Of a stretch of 64,000 nucleotides of DNA, positions 24,804 through 37,871 are shown piece after piece. The stretch is from Trichoplax adhaerens (lineage: Eukaryota; Placozoa; Uniplacotomia; Trichoplacea; Trichoplacidae): assembly GCF_000150275.1 (NCBI RefSeq), contig NW_002060948.1, positions 2,410,180-2,474,179 of the forward strand, written 5' to 3'. Within the stretch, counting starts at the first letter, position 1. Each line of letters opens with the position of its first letter. Below the pieces are notes generated by a model. That model saw only the letters and a list, made by a program, of their open reading frames with translations, ran no database searches and was not told where the DNA came from. Position numbers and translations under genes: made by a program.

Positions 24804-25560
24804 GTATCTTGGTTCAGAGATTAATAATTTAGAGTTTATCAAAATATTTATAAAATTTCTGGAAACACTGAACAAAATTAAATTCTGTTTTCTCTAAAAT
24901 TTCATATTCTATTCTTATTTATATATGTATATTGGTAGCATTCAAGGAACTGTGTTATAAACAAATTTACTAAAAGTATCCTGGTGTGATAAAGTGATCT
25001 TCAAAACAATAAATCAAGAACTACAATTTCTTGCAAATTTCACTTTATTACAGAAGTTAGGTTCGTCTAACTACCAAGGACTATCTGACTATCTGACAAT
25101 CTTCTTATTACAGCAAAATTCAAGATTTAGCTTACAAGTTAAGTTATTCTCGTACAGTCTTATAATAGTAATCTAAGCTATATTTGGGGCTGCACTACGC
25201 CTGGTTAAAAGATTAATAATTTAAAGTTTATTGAAAATGTATACATATATAATTCCTGGAATACTGAACAAAAATAAAATTCACATTCTATCTTAATTTA
25301 TATATGAATATTTGGTACTATACACGGAACTATGTTATAAACAATTTTATTTTACTATTTAAAGCTAGAATTTGCTTAGTGTGTCCTGATTAAAGATTAA
25401 TAATTTAGAGTTTATCAAAGTACAGTACGTATATAATTCCTGAAACACTGAATAAAATTAAAACTTTATTTTCGTAAAAATTAACTTTCTATCTTCATTT
25501 ATACATATGTATTTGTATCATGTACGGAACTGTTATGAACAAATTTACTTTGCTATTTTA
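24804..25560. repeat. Three diverged direct repeats of about 165 bp
   Basis: Copies lie at about 24804-24972, 25197-25358 and 25383-25560. Each begins with (c)ctggtt/ttggtt followed by agattaataattta(g/a)agttta, runs through a cctg(g)aa(a/t)actgaa block, a tatctt..atttatatat block and ends in cacggaactgttataaacaa-type sequence. Units 2 and 3 are nearly adjacent; units 1 and 2 are separated by about 225 bp of other sequence. The copies differ by many substitutions. No frame is conserved across them, so this is a non-coding triplication. Confidence 0.7.
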
Positions 25561-28500
25561 TCATTACTATTAAAAATTCTTTAAAATATTTATCGCAATA
25601 TTTAACTAAAGCTCGTTGTGAAATAGTTTCCGTCCTTTTATAAAAGGCAGCAGCTTGATAATCTTTTCGGAAAGAGAAAAGAATCAACCTTTATCTTAAT
25701 AATATCTTTATTGTCTTAAGGATAGTTGAAACTTAAATTGGACATAAAGTAATCTGTATTGTTCTGCTTTGACAAATTTTTCAGTTTTATAGTTGAAAAA
25801 TCTAAATTAATACCCGCCATAAGCATATCTCTGTATTTAACAATATAACCAACGATGCTGTTTTTACGCTGTTGAATAAAAACAACTGAAGCATTATGCA
25901 ATCCAGTCAATTGAGCTTAACCATAAACTATTAACAATTAGAATACCTAAATTTTAGTTATTGTAAGCAGCTAGCGTGATACATATTTTCGGTATCCATA
26001 GCAAGGAAGAACATTAACGTCAATTTATTATAAACATAATTAAACTAAAGAGCTTATTTTTATTTGGGACAAAATGCTGTTTTATTCGGATTATGAATTC
26101 TTAAATAATAACCCTGTTATCAATTATCATCACGTATTATCATGTCACTATAAAGGATTTTCCACCTGATCAATCCTTATTTAATCGATTATCAAAGAAA
26201 GATTGAAATTTTATGCGCCAGTACATACTGTTTAGGAGTCGACATAGGGCAATAGTGGCCATTAAAATCAACTTATTATAATGGTACTAGGATTAAAAAA
26301 AGATGGTTATTGTTCTATATTCCTGGTTATCAGGCTCATTAATAAGAATTGTAATGAAATGAAAAGTGTATAGATCACACTACAAAACTTTAATAAACTT
26401 TAATTCTACTTTCGTTGCACTCCGGTCGATTTAACGAAACTTTGACACCAAATAAAATTTGGGGAAATAATCGATCAACAATTTATTACAAAAAAATGGA
26501 GAGAAGTATAAATCGAACAACCTTGCAAATACTTAACTTTAAGTATTAATGAAATAAAACTACTTTGCACCATTTAAGAAAACAAAAATCATTCAAAGTT
26601 CAGACACAATTTACCCTATGATTTCCTTACAAAACACTATAAAACCAACATGTTAGCTATAAAATACATCAAACTTCACTTCTAACATAATTTCTATCAT
26701 TAATACATTATAAAAGTCTAAAAATTGACGTTTAAACATCAAGATTTAGTCGTAATAATAACAGTCTAACTACTTAACAATCAACACAACCTCTGCCAAT
26801 TTCCATCTTATTTTCTATTTTCCTAACTAAACTTTCCTAATGTGACTTTACTGTGACGTTATAAATCCCTTTTCTCTATGGATAGGATTTTGTTACTAAG
26901 TCAAATCCATTTACAATTTGAATAGACTATCAAACGCCCTTTCTTTAGATTAGGCAATTGCTCCAGGGCTTCTTCTATAGTAATCTATATAATACCTTGT
27001 AAAATAATGAAGAAGAAATGATGGCGACATCATGATTTGGCAGGGTAAAACTTAAAGACACCATCACTTTATAAGTATTTTCTATAGTAAAGTAATACTA
27101 GTTACTTACTAAAAGCTATAAAGGACTCTACTTTTAGTCCTTTACTACAGAATCTATCTAAAAGAATCTTAACATTAATACTATTAATCAATTGAATTTA
27201 TAGTCGTACCAAATACAATTTTTCTAGATAATTAGGGACAAAGAAATATTTTATTAAAACAGTACATCCTAGACTGAATTTTATGGACTTGCAATTGTAA
27301 CTTTAGCCCTGCGTATATCGTTGAAAGTTCATTTTGATAAGCTACTAATTATTGCAAATTTAATTCTGCAATAGCTATCCTAGCAACTTAAGAATTCATT
27401 AGATAGTGCCTGATGCTGTTTGATTATTCATAATCTGAATCCTTGAAGCAAGAGTCAGACAATAAGCAATTTCAGTTATTGGGTATTTTAAAGCTATAGA
27501 ATTATAAGAAATTATAGATCCAGATAATTCATAAAAGCTATAATTTCGAATATAGCATAAACTGCATATTCAATGACATAAAACTGAGTAAAAATTATTT
27601 CTTATGAATTATTATTGCGTTAAAAATACATTTCGTCTTCCCTAGGATTGACACATTAGCTTACAGACACTTACAAATATTAACCTTTTATAGAAATTAA
27701 GGCTAAACTATCGAAAACTTTGTAAGCTATTTATTACTACTAGAAGCTGGTAAAATGCCCTACAATAGATATAAATTATAGATATGCTGCCCCGTATATG
27801 GTATTAAATATAAATTTGAATAAATCAGTTTCTGATCATATGTCAAATAACTTTGGTCTTTGTCTTATCAAGACTTACCAGCTTAATTAACTAATTCTGC
27901 AAGTACAATTACTGTTTGCTAGACATACAATTTATACTTGCGACACACTGTAATAATATCTGCCATAAAAGGTTTTTAGGTATTATTAATATTTATTTTT
28001 CTAGGTATTTTGAAATTATCCAGTATTTCGTGTCGTTATGGAGATTACATAATATTTTATTTTACCAAATATATCACATTCCATATAAAGTTAATTGCAA
28101 TTAAAGACTAAGTGAATCATATTACTTGACAAAAAAAACAAAATAATTGATAAACTGCAGCAACAGCATTCATTTGAAGACTAGCTGGTGATTTTAAAGT
28201 CTTTATTTACTGATTGATTATAAAAAACTCATATTTCATTATTTATCAGAGGATATTGGTAAGATGACATAATCATTCTCCTATCATAACAATTACAATT
28301 CAACTAATTGTATTCACCGCTTAAATAGCCAATTAAACGTAGTTTTAATATATTAAGAATTTTTTAATGGATTTCAAAATTAGAGCAAGCTTCGTTTCGT
28401 TTATCATTAGGTTAGAATATCTCCATGGCTACCTATTGGCTTTATCAAAGTAATAATTATCTAAATCATTGCAGGTTATGATTTATTCAATATCTATTAA

Positions 28501-28993
28501 TCTAGGCATTAAAATTAAAGCTAAGTCTCAGTAAGTCTTGCTAAAATGATATAGATATCAGTATTCTATTACAGACAGTACTATATTCTCACAAACATTA
28601 TCTTGTCTTTCATTTCTCACATAATGGTAACGACTTTATCATCCTTTTAGAGAGGTGTTGTTAGCGACCAGCTCATTATATAGAATTCGAGAATCACAAT
28701 AGCCTAAGCTGGAACTAGTGATATAGCTTTATTTAGTTTCTGCAATTGGATAGTTTTTAATTTTTTAGTTATCATCATTATCAAAAAATTAATGCAGTAG
28801 TTACTATGCTATTGGACATGTTTAGTGAAATTATCATACTTTTAGACCTTTACACATTCACATTCTGATTGAACGAAGAGAATATAAGCTATTACATTGC
28901 CATAAATATTAATCTCCAGCATAATAAAAAATGCTAATATCTGGAATTTCTACCTAAGATTGTTCCTACTTTAGAGGGCGAAATAGAATCTAA
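25561..28993. other. Spacer with one weak terminal-exon candidate
   Basis: AT-rich. The minus frame at 25716-25910 (about 64 codons, no ATG start) ends in TAA followed within a few bases by an AATAAA motif (about 25705-25710), the arrangement of a last exon with a poly(A) signal, but no upstream exon was found and the protein is not recognised. Nothing else in this stretch could be supported. The end nearest 28993 would carry the 3' region of the next receptor gene. Confidence 0.3.
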
Positions 28994-29932
28994 TTAAGAT
29001 CTACACAGCCTATAGAACTTTTTCCGCATTCTACTGCTTGTTAAACCATAGATCACTGGATTCCAGATGGAATGAGAATATGCCAGCCAATAAGTTACTG
29101 TAATTGCTATGCCAAAGGACTGCGACGTAGCTGCTTTCGAGTTAAATCGAAGGATGATATGAATTATATACTGTGGTGCGTAGCAAATAAAATAAGAAAT
29201 GGTAATCAATACGACTACGAGTGTGACTCGGGATTTTGTTTTAGTTGCGTTGCTGTGCTTAAAGAGTTGTACCTTAACTAAGCGACTTAAATTTATAATG
29301 ATCAAGGTATGATATACGGATAAAATGATCAAAGGACAGGCAAAGAAGATGATGAAAATGATCAGAACATTTGCCTGCGAATCGTGTGTTGGTGTATAAT
29401 CCAAGCACAAATTTTCTTTTTTCAGATAAGATCCTACACTGTTATTGATTAGATTGACAACGGATGATACAATCCCACAAAACCAAGCAAATGATATTAT
29501 AAATACAGCTGGCTTGAATTTACTTGAGTATCTAAACGAAGTTAAAACAGCTCGATAGCGTTCATAACTAATAATAACTAGTAGTATCGATGATGCGTGC
29601 ACAGCTGTGGCGCGCAAAAATGGTAACGATTTGCACATAAAATCTCCTAACAGAAATGAATGATTTAAGACAAAGTAGACAGCTTCAAATGGGATAGTCA
29701 GTGTGATAATAATATCAGCTACAGCTAAGTTGAGAATATAAAAATTAAAACTAATAAATTCTCTTCTTCCATTTCGTAGTAAGTAACATACTACGATATT
29801 ACCAGCCAGAGATAGAAAAAATATCGTCGCATAGGCAATAATTAATATGGTAGCATGAGGAACTAGTTTATACACGGGATTGGAAAGGCTTAAATTGAAG
29901 TTAATGGAAGTCTTAGGTGTTATGGTAGCCAT
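28994..29932 (-). CDS. Class A (rhodopsin-family) G-protein-coupled receptor, single exon
   Basis: A 312-residue seven-helix receptor. Visible landmarks: N-glycosylation sequon N13, N45 in helix 1, D73 in helix 2, C100 before helix 3, E124-R125-Y126 (a normal variant of DRY), a cysteine in the second extracellular loop, CYAP in helix 6 (the position of CWxP), and NPVIY (291-295) in helix 7 with a basic helix 8 and a very short tail ending in a cysteine-containing RLCRS. Helix 2 (NLAVADIIITLTIPF) and helix 7 (YSHSIWNPVIYG) closely match the receptor at 37872 and, less closely, that at 19440. All three lie on the minus strand within 20 kb without introns, which suggests local duplication. The ligand is unknown; the missing helix 6 tryptophan argues against an opsin or amine receptor. 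Confidence 0.93.
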   Translation of the reverse strand: MATITPKTSINFNLSLSNPVYKLVPHATILIIAYATIFFLSLAGNIVVCYLLRNGRREFISFNFYILNLAVADIIITLTIPFEAVYFVLNHSFLLGDFMCKSLPFLRATAVHASSILLVIISYERYRAVLTSFRYSSKFKPAVFIISFAWFCGIVSSVVNLINNSVGSYLKKENLCLDYTPTHDSQANVLIIFIIFFACPLIILSVYHTLIIINLSRLVKVQLFKHSNATKTKSRVTLVVVLITISYFICYAPQYIIHIILRFNSKAATSQSFGIAITVTYWLAYSHSIWNPVIYGLTSSRMRKKFYRLCRS

Positions 29933-32900
29933 TTTTCTCTAACTTCGAAATCGAAAAAGTACTAGGTTAGCCAAGAATGAGAGTTATCAAGACTGAAGAA
30001 TTAATTTTCTTTCAAAGCGCTTTTACATCATCTCTAAATGATAAATTATTTAGTAATTTACGACGGAAATACGATGTAAGCCTCCGACTAATTCACGATT
30101 TAGGCAAATAGAGTTCGTCTTAGCATTAAGACAAAATCAGCTACGATCAAACTCAAAATCGGAATAATGTCAGAAACTTAAACTTCAAGATGGATTTTAC
30201 AATATGAAATAGTGGCGAGCACTAGTTACGGAAATACTATAATAAAAATGAGTCAGTAATTGAAATTATACTTATTAGTATCATAAGCAATCACAAAAAT
30301 ATTTGATCTTGATCTTGTGAAGGATAGGCATATACAAGTAATTATAACTATAAATAAGAACGCATTTATAAACATTGACTTGACCTTAAATTAAACCCAA
30401 AGTAATTTAATTTCAAATCCAGTTGGTAATTTTAAGTACAAAATCATAAATCTGATAACAATTTACCTGTGCCAGCTTGAAAAGGATAGAAGATCAAGAC
30501 TAAATAATATATACTGTTGACTTAGTCTTCATTACCTTAAAATCTATCTCTTCTATTAATGGAAACCTTAATATAATTACCAATTTATATGAATTCTATC
30601 TGTCATTATGACCGTGATTAAATTTTATAAAAAATTCTCACTTTACTTTCTTATTCGCGATCGAAAACGAAGTAACTCGCACTGTAGCATATTTTAGACT
30701 TATTGTAAATAGTTGATATTTGCAAAATGAACATTACTACTCTGACTAATTTAAGTTATATGCTAAGATTCTATCTATAAACTAATTACTGCACTGTCTA
30801 TTAATACAGGAACTAAGATAACTTACTGTAGCAATGAATAGGATAAGCAAATAAGTTAAGCCTAGTTCAAACATGAAACATTTGTACTAACAAAAGTAAA
30901 TTTGGTTTGATAATTAATCAAGAGATTTATCTTTCAACATTTACAAGACTATTCTATCTTTTTGGCCCTTAAAAATCAATATCAAATATTGATCACTTGA
31001 ATAGATAAAGTACATTTCTCCTTGTAATATACTCGAAACTAGATTTTCTTGAAATTTGTAAACTGGCTTTATACAATTTTTTTAGGCTATTTAATGTCAT
31101 GTACCACCCTAAGCAAATGAAGAAAATAATTCTACAATAGGAAATACGATAGGCAATTAATTTAGTAGATTATTTGCACTCCCTGATTCATCTAGGATTT
31201 GACTGGCTAAGGCTATGAATATCTTATCTTTTTGCGTCGCGCGGTCTCATAACTATTACTATATCGCCTTGTTAATTTTGATATACCATTTAACTTTTAA
31301 TTTTTACATTTCATTTTTGAGATATAAATCCCGTTAAAGATAGCAATTTACTGATTTATTTCTCAGTCAGAATTTGGTGGGATTTAGAAATTAAGCAATT
31401 AAAGGAATAAATAAGTGCGAATCGATGTAAGTGGTCGCAAAAGTGTGTTTAAGCTTAGATTCTACGAGCCTAAATAATCCATCATCGTCTAAGAAAATTA
31501 CAGCCATTTTTCTGATTCTTACTGAAATTTTCGTCTATCAATAGATTTTATGATTTAGATAACAAATTTATTGTAGTAAAAATAGCATTCAATAAAGTTC
31601 CAAGCATACCATGATTATTAATTGTATATATCTTTTCTTAATAATATCTATCAGCTGATTAATTATTTACGAAAGAATTGATAGACTATTAATTCAAAAG
31701 ATTTCTTTTAATCAGCAAAACTTATCTACGAAGATAAGTTGTTAAACTAATGATTGAACTGAAGGCCTTAAGATTATATGCTATCATATATGGTAGCAAA
31801 AGAGAAGATTATAATATTTATAGTATTTCATCTACTGTGCTATTTTCTAGCTTCAGTAATATTAGAAAGATATTTGAATTTTTATGATTAGCTCGACCGG
31901 ATAATGCATAGGATGAATCTAAGGTCAATGTTGTTTTGTGTGTGGTAATACTTGAAGCTTAAGATATTTTCCTTAAGATGAAATTTATATCTACTCGCTA
32001 ATAGCTGTTCGTTACGTTAGCCAGAAGATATTGTTTACGTTACATATTAATTGAATAATATATTATTAAAGTTAAAACTGTAATTTACAGATGGCTAGCT
32101 AGTAATTAATGATAATTAGCGATTATTTTTATAGTGGCTGGTGCTTATTTTTTTATCGAAATAACCATAAATCCGTTTAAAATATTGTTGGAAAATCAAA
32201 TCCGATAATTCTCGTCTACAAATACAGTTCTTATCCTTAGGTTGCTGCGTTACATATATAAATGGAATTAATTAGCTAAGTTTCATCTTTAACTATTAAA
32301 TATTGCAAACTGCTAAATCAAATTATATTGATACATGATATGAAGTTATAAGATAATTTTATAATGGTTTCGTTCTTCTAAGCTGTATCAATAATATCGA
32401 TAATGACCTCGAGAAGATTCTATTCCGATTATTTTTATGCATGCAGCATATTACAAGCAGTTATAAGAAACAGCTATCACTTAGGTGATAATACATGCTA
32501 AATCAATAATTATTTTATTACTTTCAATAATCGAAATCACCTATTTTAATATACTGTAAATTTTAATTGGCTTCTATATGCTATAAAATCGAGTCGATCG
32601 TCGCATTTCTGAGGTATAGAAGGAATACGCAATCATGGATAAAAATATTTATGCCTTATTGATAAAAACTCTATCTGTTGTTAATTAATATCTTTTTATC
32701 CTAATTAAACATTTCCATAATAATCTTAACTATTAAAAAAATATGAGCAAACTCTTGTTCATAAATATTTGAAAAGAATTCAATCCAATGCATTCGATAT
32801 ACTGTAGCTATATTAAAAGTATCTTGATCAATTTGATTCTGTTAATATACAGTAGATGTAAAATATGTATAACTACTCCATTTTCTCCATGATGTTTCTT

Positions 32901-33053
32901 ATATAATAAAAAGGATATCACTCCTTAATCTTAGAAACTCTGGCTAGATTGATAAATGAAGCCAATAAAACCCATTCTTGGCTTACCTCCTCCTCCTCCT
33001 CCTCCTAGATCTGCTTCAACTGATGCTGCAAATTCGCAGTTAAGCTAACAGTT
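29933..33053. other. Spacer upstream of the second receptor gene
   Basis: AT-rich, no supported gene. A perfect 9-bp hairpin (aacttatct-acga-agataagtt) lies at 31719-31740. A CCT microsatellite of about seven units lies at about 32986-33006. Confidence 0.45.
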
Positions 33054-33195
33054 ACAGGCAAAGAAAGATTTTGTTGATAGCAGCGAACATAACTTTATCT
33101 TATTGCGCAGCTGATGGTTGTCGCGAGAACACGTTTCCACAAAATCGCAGATTGGATAGTATTTAGCAATGAAATAACTGGAATATTAAGTATGT
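32986..33195 (-). other. CCT/AGG microsatellite next to GC-richer possible exons
   Basis: On the minus strand, after an acceptor-like ttccag near 33196, a frame of about 43 codons reads through CDFVETCSRDNHQLRNKIKL and further cysteines to a TAG at about 33048. That same tgttag could serve as acceptor for a second short frame that runs into an AGG (glycine) repeat and a gtaagcc donor. The two readings exclude each other at the junction. Composition is GC-richer than the flanks. It may be part of an unrecognised minus-strand gene. Confidence 0.2.
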
Positions 33196-34359
33196 CAGGA
33201 TTAAGACTCAAAGCAACATAGCCTAGCTGATGTAGTTTGATTTTATTTTGCTAATTACTATTAATTGTAAATTAAAAAATAAATAGTTCACGTTAGAAGA
33301 GCAGGTTGTTGTCTCAATTGGCGCAAAATTGTTAGGATAATCAAGGTAAATTAGGTTAAATTCATCTACAGATTGCTAAGTGAAAATACCAGCTTGATTT
33401 GTTACTATCTTACTATTGCTTTCTTATTAATATGCAATAGAATAAAAGCAGCGAACATAATAAAATGCAGTATCGAAGAAGTTCTAATAAATGATTAGAT
33501 GCTTCCCAATGCTGCATAATATTGCTTGATTATGTAGGTAACCTGCTGAATTACATTCATTACTTTATACTTATAGAATTGAAATTTCATCAATGCAACT
33601 AATTTATAAACTTCGAGATAAATGAAAAAGAATTTATGCTATTAGTATAAGAATGTTTATCTAACGAAAGACGACTGCTCAATGCTTTGGACAGACAGAT
33701 GTTCTAATTAATTGATAAATATTTTTAATATTTTTTCAACGTTAAGCGGAAATAATGCATTGTAACTAATTTTAAAAATCTGTACAATTAATCAGCATAT
33801 TTACTCAAAGAGCACTGAACGATTAATCAGGTACAAATAAAGTCATATTAACGTTCTTTTAGCTTTAAATTGACATTCTATTGACATTGCCGATAAATAA
33901 TTTCGCAGATGTTTTAAAAGGATTGCTTTATTAGAATATGAGGATTTATTTAAAGGAGAAGAGTAGTTGTTAAAGATGTCGTTTTTAATTGATTGATATC
34001 TTCGCATCTCTTTGATATTAATTAAAGTACTGAATCGTAAATAATTCTAAGAGATTTGTAGAAAAATGATCAAATACGATAATATTTCACTTGACATGGA
34101 TTGCTTAATTACTCAAAGACGATATTAAAATATACAAACCATTTCATTAAAATTTAAATGGATATTCTAATTGTCTAACTAAAATATAAGTTCTCAGATA
34201 GTTAGGAGTCAATGCTATGGAAGTAAAATAATGTGTTTGAAGAAGGAAATTTAGATTTTAATTATCAGCAGATGTACAAGATCTGCTACATTAAGTATAG
34301 TGATCTAAGGAAATTAAATGAACACTATTGTGTAATTGATGTAAGATAATCAGAGAGAA
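33196..34359. other. AT-rich spacer
   Basis: Nothing supportable seen on either strand. Confidence 0.4.
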
Positions 34360-34563
34360 ATGAATTTTTTACTGTTACTGCTATTACTACAGTGGACACT
34401 GTATAGAACGAATAATATTAGTTTTGTTATTGATGTAAGGTCTGATAACTTTTATTACAATAATTCCATGTCACAAAGTAATGTTAACAATCCTCTATAC
34501 GTGAAATTATCATTTTCTAGTAATCATCATTTTTGTCCCGCACAAGTAATAAAACAAAATTAA
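34360..34563 (+). CDS. Possible first exon or small secreted protein (weak)
   Basis: A 67-codon ATG frame whose first residues (MNFLLLLLLLQW) form a strong signal-peptide-like segment. A good donor (gtaagg) occurs at 34434, after residue 25, so it could be a leader exon of a secreted or membrane protein rather than a complete small protein. No downstream exon was found and leucine-rich starts are easy to get by chance in AT-rich DNA. Confidence 0.2.
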   Translation: MNFLLLLLLLQWTLYRTNNISFVIDVRSDNFYYNNSMSQSNVNNPLYVKLSFSSNHHFCPAQVIKQN

Positions 34564-35099
34564 GATAAAAAATTTTCTCATAATCTAAACTGTAAACACT
34601 GGTATTGGACTAGACAACATCTTGCTATTCTGTTAATATAAAAAATATTAAAGTATAGCAGCAAAGCAAGTTCACCATCGATATAATTTTGAATCTTTAA
34701 TTAATACATCGCAATGCTAGTTCAGTAGTCTATCGTCTGTAGCGACATTCTAGATAATACTGTTATTACAGTTTATTTGGCATATAGCAAGGATTCCATG
34801 CAATCCATATTATAGATTAAAACTCATTTATGTACCGTTATTATTCTCGAAATTTAGAAGTTAACACGTACATTATTGCATTATAATCAAAAACTAATAC
34901 GGTATAATGAGCTAAATTTCATGAACTGTTACGACGCATACATGATAGCTGCTGCCGAAGGGTGCTTAAGCTCGGCAGATAATTGAATAAAAAAGAGTTA
35001 CATACTTATTTGAACGTAGAAGCAAAGGCTTCTAAATTTTTGTGAGGTAGCTAAGGGATACTGAATCCCGGAGACTATAGTAATTTAGAGATTTGTTTT

Positions 35100-35132
35100 A
35101 CGTTATCTTTGCCACGAAGCTGGTTTGTGACA
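35100..35132 (+). repeat. Possible remnant of a family A LTR 3' end
   Basis: The sequence acgttatctttgccacgaagctggtttgtgaca matches the conserved terminal block of family A elements (acgttatcttgttgcaaagcatgtttgtgaca) with few changes. Upstream similarity fades, so only the end can be claimed. A plus frame of 87 codons starting at 35109 overlaps it and is not regarded as a gene. Confidence 0.35.
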
Positions 35133-37871
35133 CCATTATATAAGTATCAAGGTAGGCTTCGACAAGCTGATAAACACAAAAATATACTCATACATAATTC
35201 TATTTTCGCACCACTTCTGGTCTATATCAATTATTCATGGCAGTGGCATCGAACATATTGCTACTTTACTATAACAAAACAACTAATAATAATTCATACC
35301 AAACTTAATGTCTTCTATCAAGCGGCTATGCTCGTACATATATCCTTTCTAATCACATACTTGTTTAACTAGTGAACTTTAATCAAGGAAGATACTGTTT
35401 ATTATAAGTAACTTTTACGAAATATTATATTACAATATTTAACTTATTTATATTTGTAATCATATGATCCACGATCAAAATATCAAAACATCGCTTTATT
35501 ACGAACGCTTCATTCTGTATCTTGAATTATTAATACTACGGTATCATCTTTATATCTAAAGTATATAAACTACAAATATTATTGATGTACTTAATTTAAA
35601 TGAGGTGGAATCTGATCATTATTTTAAAATTTAATTTATTTATATTTTCTAATGGTTTGGGGATTATATCTATGAAGTAGTGTAGATGCAATATACGGCA
35701 TATATTGTAACTTATGTCATACGATGATGAAAGGATAAAGTAGTTTGAATTCTCTGTATTTAAATAATACTTTCAAATTTTCCGTATACTTTAGAATTAA
35801 AGATTGATCATGGTATTTCATGAATAGCCTAAAGTGTTAACGTTAGGTTTGATCAAATTTATTCACTTTTCTTCAGGAATGACTTTAATAGAATTTGATA
35901 GGATATGATTCTGAAAAATTACTAGCAATCCTTCTTGAAATAGTACGATACTAACTTAGCGAATATTTTCTATTTCTATTTTATTTAGTACAGATGCAGT
36001 GACTATAATGGATAAGTAATTGTGTAATCGAATGTATGATATTGTCTATCCTAGTTTCAAAAGGGAATTACAGTATGTGCCGTACGGTAGGTGTTACAAT
36101 TTACACTAATTATTAGTTAAATTAGTCTTACATGTAACTGTCGTATATCTCGAGTAAGACGTAGATAATGTGAGCTCAATTTAATTGGTACCGTATAACA
36201 CAAAATACTGATTACTATTTCTACGAAATGGATAATATACTTTAATATATCGAACCTTTGCTTATTACAAATAAGCGTTGGGAATACAAAATTAAAATTA
36301 TTGGAAATTCTCAACATTTACCCAATAGCAATATAACAATATGAATATTGAAAGCTGGATTCATTTTTATTTAGCTTAGAATACTAGAGTATTAGGAAGC
36401 ATGCTTGAAATAGCATTATTTTTATGGTAGTCTTAATCCAAATAATAATTATAGTTACGATTTGTGCTTCTAATAACTTGCTGCACCGTACTGGCTATCG
36501 CTAGACAAGCCATTACCAGCAATGTTTTTAACTCTTCAGATTCTATCTGCTAATTATATTAATTTTATTGCAGGCGGTTTTTGATTTTTCAACATGCTTT
36601 GCGAAGTATAAGTAATTTTGCTTTGAACTAAAATTAGTCAAATAAATGATTCTTTAAGAGGCATAACAAAGTGAGCAGGATATTAATTTAATTATCATTC
36701 ATCAAATTGAGGCCTAGAGCATTACCATATTGTAGAATAACTCATTTTATTCATCGCATCAGTAGCCGTTAATCTGATTTTAGAAATATTTTATGGAGTA
36801 ATATTGCGGGATCAAATTCATTAATCCGCCATGTGATTACTTATGAATATTCTGAGTAAATTAAACTTGCCATGAAACGGGCAAACGAAAGTGGCCGTAT
36901 TAAATTTATCAATACCGCAGAAATACGTCATATCTAGTGCTAGTTTATATAATATCGATGCGATCGTATGATGTAGGCTTTTCTTTTAAAAAGAAATCAA
37001 CTTTGCTTATCAACAATTGCCAGTATATTTCCTGCATTAGCATTCGTGCTATATTCAACTTGGCTTATTAAATAGCAAAAAATAAGCTGATAATATAATT
37101 GATGCTTTTCTCCTTTCTGTCCGGTTTACGAACGACCGTTGTCCCTCAATACTGTTAAGACTTTTCTTAGATTTAATAGTAATAGGTGTAAATCGTAATT
37201 TTCGTTCTTCACAAGAACTGTAACTTATTTTTTAGCGAGATACGATATTGCTACAGGTATTCTAATTGTAGCGAAAGGTGCGTCATTTTAGCCCTAGTTT
37301 AAATCACTACCATTTTAATAGCAAATACAAGGCTATTTGGATATACAAGTATAGAAAATTTGGGGGAAATGAACAAAATTTCTTCTTCTTAAAGGGATAA
37401 CAGTATAATTTTGTTGTTCCATCAGTATAAGAGATCATGTGATAAAGTTTATATTGTGATAATGAAATTTTGTCCATAAGATCTTGTCTTTCAATCTAAC
37501 CAAATATTATCCAGTGAACGTATCTTATAAACCTTCAGTTTTTACGAATTCTCTCCCTTATTAATGAATTTAAATGACTATTTCACCAAAATTGAAAGGA
37601 AGGAATCACACTTTTTGATTTGTTATAACAATAGAGGTATATAATCGAATATACATGCAGTAAACAGGATGATAATGTAATCCATTTGATTGAACCTGTC
37701 TTTCCTAGGATCAACTTTTAATTTAAATAGATTGAACTTATTATTTTAGTACCAAAGCTTAACAAGAATAACATAAACAACATCAAATGCATAAAAACGA
37801 AAATATTGGTGCTTCAAAGCTGAACCAATTGTTAATGTTTGGAAATATTGAAATAATGTTGCAGTTTTAAA
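35133..37871. other. Spacer
   Basis: AT-rich, no supported gene or repeat copy. The segment before 37872 would contain the 3' untranslated region of the third receptor gene. Confidence 0.45.

Noticed and set aside
29072-29281. Plus-strand 69-codon frame
   Set aside because: Lies inside the GPCR coding sequence on the other strand.
31719-31740. Perfect 9-bp hairpin with a 4-nt loop
   Set aside because: Too short and isolated; one or more such hairpins are expected by chance in AT-rich DNA of this length.
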